DNA of 64,000 bases from Sulfolobales archaeon. Its GTDB lineage: Archaea > Thermoproteota > Thermoprotei_A > Sulfolobales > AG1. This document shows positions 60,900-64,000 of the stretch, one piece after another; positions within the stretch are counted from its first letter, which is position 1, and the number at the start of each line of letters is the position of its first letter. The notes under the pieces were generated by a model. That model was given only the letters and a program-made list of their open reading frames with translations, did no database searches and was not told the DNA's origin. The stretch covers positions 32,082 to 96,081 of the forward strand of contig JAVZPJ010000005.1 of assembly GCA_038881635.1 (NCBI GenBank), written 5' to 3'. The position numbers were made by a program, and so were the translations under genes.

Positions 60900-61766
60900 T
60901 TGTGTAGAATGCTTATAATGTTCGGTGCGAATCCTGTAGATCTTGATCTGAGAGCTTCTCTAGTGAGATCTCTTGCAAGAGCTTCGGAGAGAGATCCTTA
61001 TCTAGAGATTCTAACAGAAGGCAGAGATCATAGCCATAGCGATGGGTGGGGGAGGATTTTAGTAAGTGTGAGTAGAAGTGGTGATAGTATTATCTCTAGA
61101 GAAATTCTAGAAAGATCTCTAGATCCTTTCTATAGAGATGCTAGAGCTAGAAGAATCGAAGAAGATCTGGATTCGAGTAGCACAGGTTTTGTCGAGATGA
61201 TCCACGTGAGAGAAGCTAGCAGAGGTATGCCTGTGAACATATTCTCGACACATCCAGCGGAAGCTGTGAGTAGAGAGGGTTATAGACTTTATCTGATTCA
61301 TAATGGGACAGTGGATAAGCAGAGGATTCTTGAGATTCTAGGGGTTGAGAAGGAGAGTTCTTATGCGAGACTATATGGAGATACTCATATGCTAGCTCAG
61401 CTTATGGCGCTGAGAATTAGAGATGGTATTTCTGAGGATTTGTTTAGAGAAGCTGTAGAGTACACCTTATCAGCTTTGAATATCGGTGTTATTCTAATCA
61501 GGGAAAAAGATCTTGAGATTGGTGTGGGAAGTTTTTACAAGTCTGGAGAGAGGATTTCCGATAGAAGAAACTATTATAAGATCTATAGAGCGAGAGTAGG
61601 CAAGGATCTCTATACCTATGTATCTTCAACCGTTGTAGACTTCTATAATCCGAGGAAAGATATTAAGTGGGAGGAGATGCCGAATGGATTCTTTGAAGTT
61701 TATAGAATGAGGTTTGAGAAAAACCTAGATGTTGAGAAGATCTTAGAGTTGAGATTACTGGAATAG
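60900..61766 (+). CDS. Class II glutamine amidotransferase (Ntn-hydrolase) domain protein
   Basis: 288 aa. The preferred start TTG 60900 gives 'MCRMLIMFGANP', placing the nucleophile Cys at position 2 as required; the upstream 32 codons to 60804 (inside the tdh end) would bury it. GGTG at 60888-60891 supports this start. Other family features are 'DGWGRILVSV', 'VREASRGMPVNIFSTHPA' and 'YLIHNGTVDKQRI' (YafJ/EgtC-like class II amidotransferase). There is no synthetase domain, so it may hydrolyse glutamine or act on another gamma-glutamyl substrate. It lies between tdh and kbl. Confidence 0.82.
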   Translation: MCRMLIMFGANPVDLDLRASLVRSLARASERDPYLEILTEGRDHSHSDGWGRILVSVSRSGDSIISREILERSLDPFYRDARARRIEEDLDSSSTGFVEMIHVREASRGMPVNIFSTHPAEAVSREGYRLYLIHNGTVDKQRILEILGVEKESSYARLYGDTHMLAQLMALRIRDGISEDLFREAVEYTLSALNIGVILIREKDLEIGVGSFYKSGERISDRRNYYKIYRARVGKDLYTYVSSTVVDFYNPRKDIKWEEMPNGFFEVYRMRFEKNLDVEKILELRLLE

Positions 61767-61816
61767 CTTTATACCTTGCAGTCTATAATCTTTGTGGAGA
61801 CTCTAGGTGTTGTTTT

Positions 61817-63007
61817 ATGAGTGGAAAAATTGATTGGATTAGAGATGAGCTTAGGAGTTTGAAGGAGCAGGGTTTGTATGTGACTATTAGAAGACTTCAA
61901 AGCCAGCAGGGGCCTTGGATTGTTGTTGAAGGTAAGAGAGTTCTCAATCTCTGCTCGAATAATTATCTCGGACTGGCTTCTCATCCTAAGATTAAGGAGG
62001 CTGCTATAAGAGCCATCCTTGATTACGGAGTTGGTGCAGGTGCTGTTAGAAGTATTGCAGGCACTATGGAGCTTCACATGATTCTTGAGGAGAAGCTTGC
62101 GAGATTTAAGAAGAGAGAAGCTGCAGTATCTCTCCAGAGTGGTTATAATGCTAATCTAGCTGCTCTCGGCGCTCTCGGGTGGGGTAGAAAGGATCTTGTT
62201 TTCATAAGTGAGGAGCTTAATCATGCTAGTATTATTGATGCTATGAGGCTTGCAGGTTCTCCGAAGCTTATATACAAGCATAGAGATGTTGAGGATCTTA
62301 AGAGAAAGCTTGAGGAGGCTAGAGATTACAAGATTAAGGTCATTGTCACAGACGGTGTTTTTTCTATGGATGGAGATCTAGCACCTCTCCCCGAGATTGT
62401 AGAGCTTGCTGAGAGATATAATGCTATTGTTTATGTTGATGATGCTCATGGAGAGGGTGTGCTCGGAGATCATGGTAGAGGTATTGTGGATCACTTTAAA
62501 CTGCATGGGAGAGTGGATCTAGAGATGGGGACCTTGAGTAAGGCTTTCGGAGTTATAGGAGGCTATGTGGCTGGAGATTATGATGTTATTGAGTTTATAA
62601 GGCAGAGAGGAAGACCTTTCCTCTTCTCAAGCGCTATGAATCCTCCTGATGTTGCTGCAGCAATCGCAGCGGTAGAGATTCTTGAGGAGAGCGATGAGCT
62701 TATAAGAAGGCTTTGGGAGAATACTAGGATTCTTCAGAAGGGATTAAGAGATGCAGGATATGATCTAGGCAGCACCCAGCATCCTATAACACCTGTGATG
62801 TTATATGATGAAAAGCTTGCTCAGGAGTTTTCGAGAAGATTATTTGAGGAGTATAATATATTCGCTCAAGCTATAGTATATCCGACTGTTCCTAAGGGTA
62901 GAGCTAGGATCAGGCTTGAACCTTCTGCAGCTCACAGTGTTGAGGATATGAAATATGCTATTGATTCTTTCGTAGAGCTGGGTAGAAAGACAGGTTTTCT
63001 AAAATAG
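61817..63007 (+). CDS. kbl: 2-amino-3-ketobutyrate CoA ligase / glycine C-acetyltransferase
   Basis: PLP enzyme (396 aa) splitting 2-amino-3-oxobutyrate with CoA into glycine and acetyl-CoA. 'LCSNNYLGLASHPKIKEAAI', 'DDAHGEGVLGDHGRGIVDH' and the PLP-lysine region 'TLSKAFGVIGGYVAGD' are intact. It is closer to KBL than to other alpha-oxoamine synthases given its tdh neighbour. AGGTG at 61806-61810 precedes ATG 61817. With tdh it completes threonine-to-glycine degradation. Confidence 0.93.
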   Translation: MSGKIDWIRDELRSLKEQGLYVTIRRLQSQQGPWIVVEGKRVLNLCSNNYLGLASHPKIKEAAIRAILDYGVGAGAVRSIAGTMELHMILEEKLARFKKREAAVSLQSGYNANLAALGALGWGRKDLVFISEELNHASIIDAMRLAGSPKLIYKHRDVEDLKRKLEEARDYKIKVIVTDGVFSMDGDLAPLPEIVELAERYNAIVYVDDAHGEGVLGDHGRGIVDHFKLHGRVDLEMGTLSKAFGVIGGYVAGDYDVIEFIRQRGRPFLFSSAMNPPDVAAAIAAVEILEESDELIRRLWENTRILQKGLRDAGYDLGSTQHPITPVMLYDEKLAQEFSRRLFEEYNIFAQAIVYPTVPKGRARIRLEPSAAHSVEDMKYAIDSFVELGRKTGFLK

Positions 63008-63021
63008 CATAAGTGCTTAGT

Positions 63022-63807
63022 ATGAATGGTTTTTTCAGTTATTCTCTAGAGGATTTTAAAGAGATCATATGCTATCCTCTTAGATTCTTTGATGAGAGAT
63101 GTTTTAGAAGATTAGAAGATCTCAGAAGTTCTGGAGTTGAAGAAGTTTTAGAGTATGGAGATTCAATGCTTCTAGGTAGGAGGGTTCTCGGCAAAGGTTT
63201 TTCATCGGTGGTGGTTTTAGGAAGACATTCGAGGTATGGGATCTCTGCTATAAAAATTAGAAGATTTGATTCTAAGAGAGATAGTCTTGAAAATGAAGCG
63301 AGACTGCTTATGAGAGTTTCCGAGACAGGATTTGCACCCAGAGTTTATCATTACTCGAGAGATTTTATTATTAGAGAATTTATAGAAGGTCCTAGACTAG
63401 GAGATTTCATAGATTCCATAAGCGGAGATAGTATTTCTCTCACGAGACTAACAAGATCTCTTATAATCTCAGCAAACACACTAGATCTGCTGTCAGTAGA
63501 TCTTGAAGAAATCTCTAGAGCGGATAAACAGATCATAATTAGGAATAAAGATCCTGAGAAGATCTACTACATAGACCTAGAATCAGCAAGAACAAGTTCG
63601 AATGCATCAAACACCACGAGAATACTAAGCTATATAATAAATAAAAGAATCATAAGAGAAACCCTAGGCTTAGACGTAGAGAAGATAAGAGAAGTATATG
63701 AGATAGCAAGAAACTATAAGAGAGAAAAAGATCCTTGGAGAAAAAGAATCCTAGCCATAGAAATGATAGATATTCTCACAAACCAGAGAGAAACAAGCAA
63801 GCATTAG
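63022..63807 (+). CDS. Predicted Ser/Thr protein kinase (COG2112-like)
   Basis: 261 aa. It has a kinase glycine loop 'VLGKGFSSVVVLG', the ATP lysine in 'ISAIKIRRF', the helix-C glutamate in 'LENEARLLMRVSETG' and a DFG-like 'YYIDLESAR' instead of DFG. This is the pattern of the archaeal COG2112 family of predicted kinases. The GTG at 63013 gives three extra residues; ATG 63022 is preferred. It follows kbl by 14 bp and may be transcribed with it. The target is unknown. Confidence 0.8.
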   Translation: MNGFFSYSLEDFKEIICYPLRFFDERCFRRLEDLRSSGVEEVLEYGDSMLLGRRVLGKGFSSVVVLGRHSRYGISAIKIRRFDSKRDSLENEARLLMRVSETGFAPRVYHYSRDFIIREFIEGPRLGDFIDSISGDSISLTRLTRSLIISANTLDLLSVDLEEISRADKQIIIRNKDPEKIYYIDLESARTSSNASNTTRILSYIINKRIIRETLGLDVEKIREVYEIARNYKREKDPWRKRILAIEMIDILTNQRETSKH

Positions 63808-63925
63808 ACTCCTAAGAGTGAATCCTATACTCCAGAGCTTACACGCAGAAGTGCAGACTTATATAAGAGCTGAGCCTGTGAGAAACTATTAGAGAGATTG
63901 GTAGGAGAGAAAAAGATGGTTGAAG

Positions 63926-64000
63926 CTAGAGAGAGCTAAGAAGTCCCAGGTCTTTTAATCCTCCTATTACTAGAGTTACCGCTATTGATGCTATTATGAG
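63926..64000 (-). CDS. Possible C-terminal fragment of a membrane protein (edge)
   Basis: The minus strand is open from the window edge to a stop at 63926-63928, giving 24 residues 'LIIASIAVTLVIGGLKDLGL' plus four. The hydrophobic start suggests a membrane span. The fragment is too short to judge; it may be real or chance. The 118 bp between the kinase and this end show only AT-rich sequence. Confidence 0.3.
   Translation of the reverse strand, partial: LIIASIAVTLVIGGLKDLGLLSSL

Noticed and set aside
1-64000. CRISPR array, insertion sequence, integrase or provirus
   Set aside because: No regularly spaced repeat, transposase or phage-type gene was found on either strand.

Overview
The window looks like chromosomal DNA of an anaerobic, hyperthermophilic crenarchaeon (Thermoproteota, most like Desulfurococcales). 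The evidence is archaeal transcription genes (TFB next to gar1, and a TFE-beta-like protein with four cysteines), an XPD-type helicase, archaeal phosphoglycerate mutase (apgM), cyclic 2,3-diphosphoglycerate synthetase, DUF2070, an ATPase-type HypB, an intron-containing tRNA-Leu, many TTG/GTG starts, GGTG-type ribosome binding sites and strong use of AGA/AGG for arginine and ATA for isoleucine. The species cannot be fixed by reading alone. No CRISPR array, insertion sequence or provirus was seen.

Layout. 1-5742: end of a membrane protein, then a complete peptide-type ABC importer (binding protein divergent from two permeases and two ATPases). 5854-10587: peroxiredoxin, UbiA/MenA prenyltransferase, TenA, a possibly decayed gene, an MFS transporter and two small membrane proteins. 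10618-19653: [NiFe]-hydrogenase maturation cluster (NifX-like, hypA, ATPase-type hypB, hypD, hypC, hypE, metallo-beta-lactamase-like, acyl-CoA-synthetase-like) facing hypF; no hydrogenase structural gene lies here. 19924-24600: a methyltransferase and apgM diverge from a perfect 73-bp-arm palindrome, flanked by small unknown genes. 24602-30152: nucleotidyltransferase, M32 carboxypeptidase, TFE-beta-like/prenyl synthase operon, and a threonine-synthase-like protein that has lost its PLP lysine and carries a C-terminal winged helix. 30211-35979: a complete ECF transporter, XPD helicase and HtpX.

36009-40806: thioesterase, acryloyl-CoA-reductase-like enzyme, a set of envelope proteins including a membrane-anchored winged-helix regulator, and tRNA-Leu(CAA). 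41013-48840: cDPG synthetase, prolidase, SDR, gar1-tfb (TFB without zinc-ribbon cysteines), a VWA/MoxR pair and tRNA-Met(CAT). 48842-56767: CDF transporter, glycosyltransferase, DUF2070, YbaK and TldD/TldE. 56869-64000: GH38 alpha-mannosidase, a threonine-degradation operon (tdh, class II glutamine amidotransferase, kbl), a kinase, and a fragment at the edge.

How the genes fit: peptide import plus TldD/E, M32 and prolidase point to growth on peptides; threonine would be split to glycine and acetyl-CoA by TDH/KBL; the hyp genes imply a [NiFe] hydrogenase elsewhere in the genome. The items most worth following up are the 21.4 kb palindrome and its strand-composition switch, the PLP-less threonine-synthase/winged-helix fusion, the catalytically stripped Acs-like protein inside the hyp cluster, and the zinc-less TFB.
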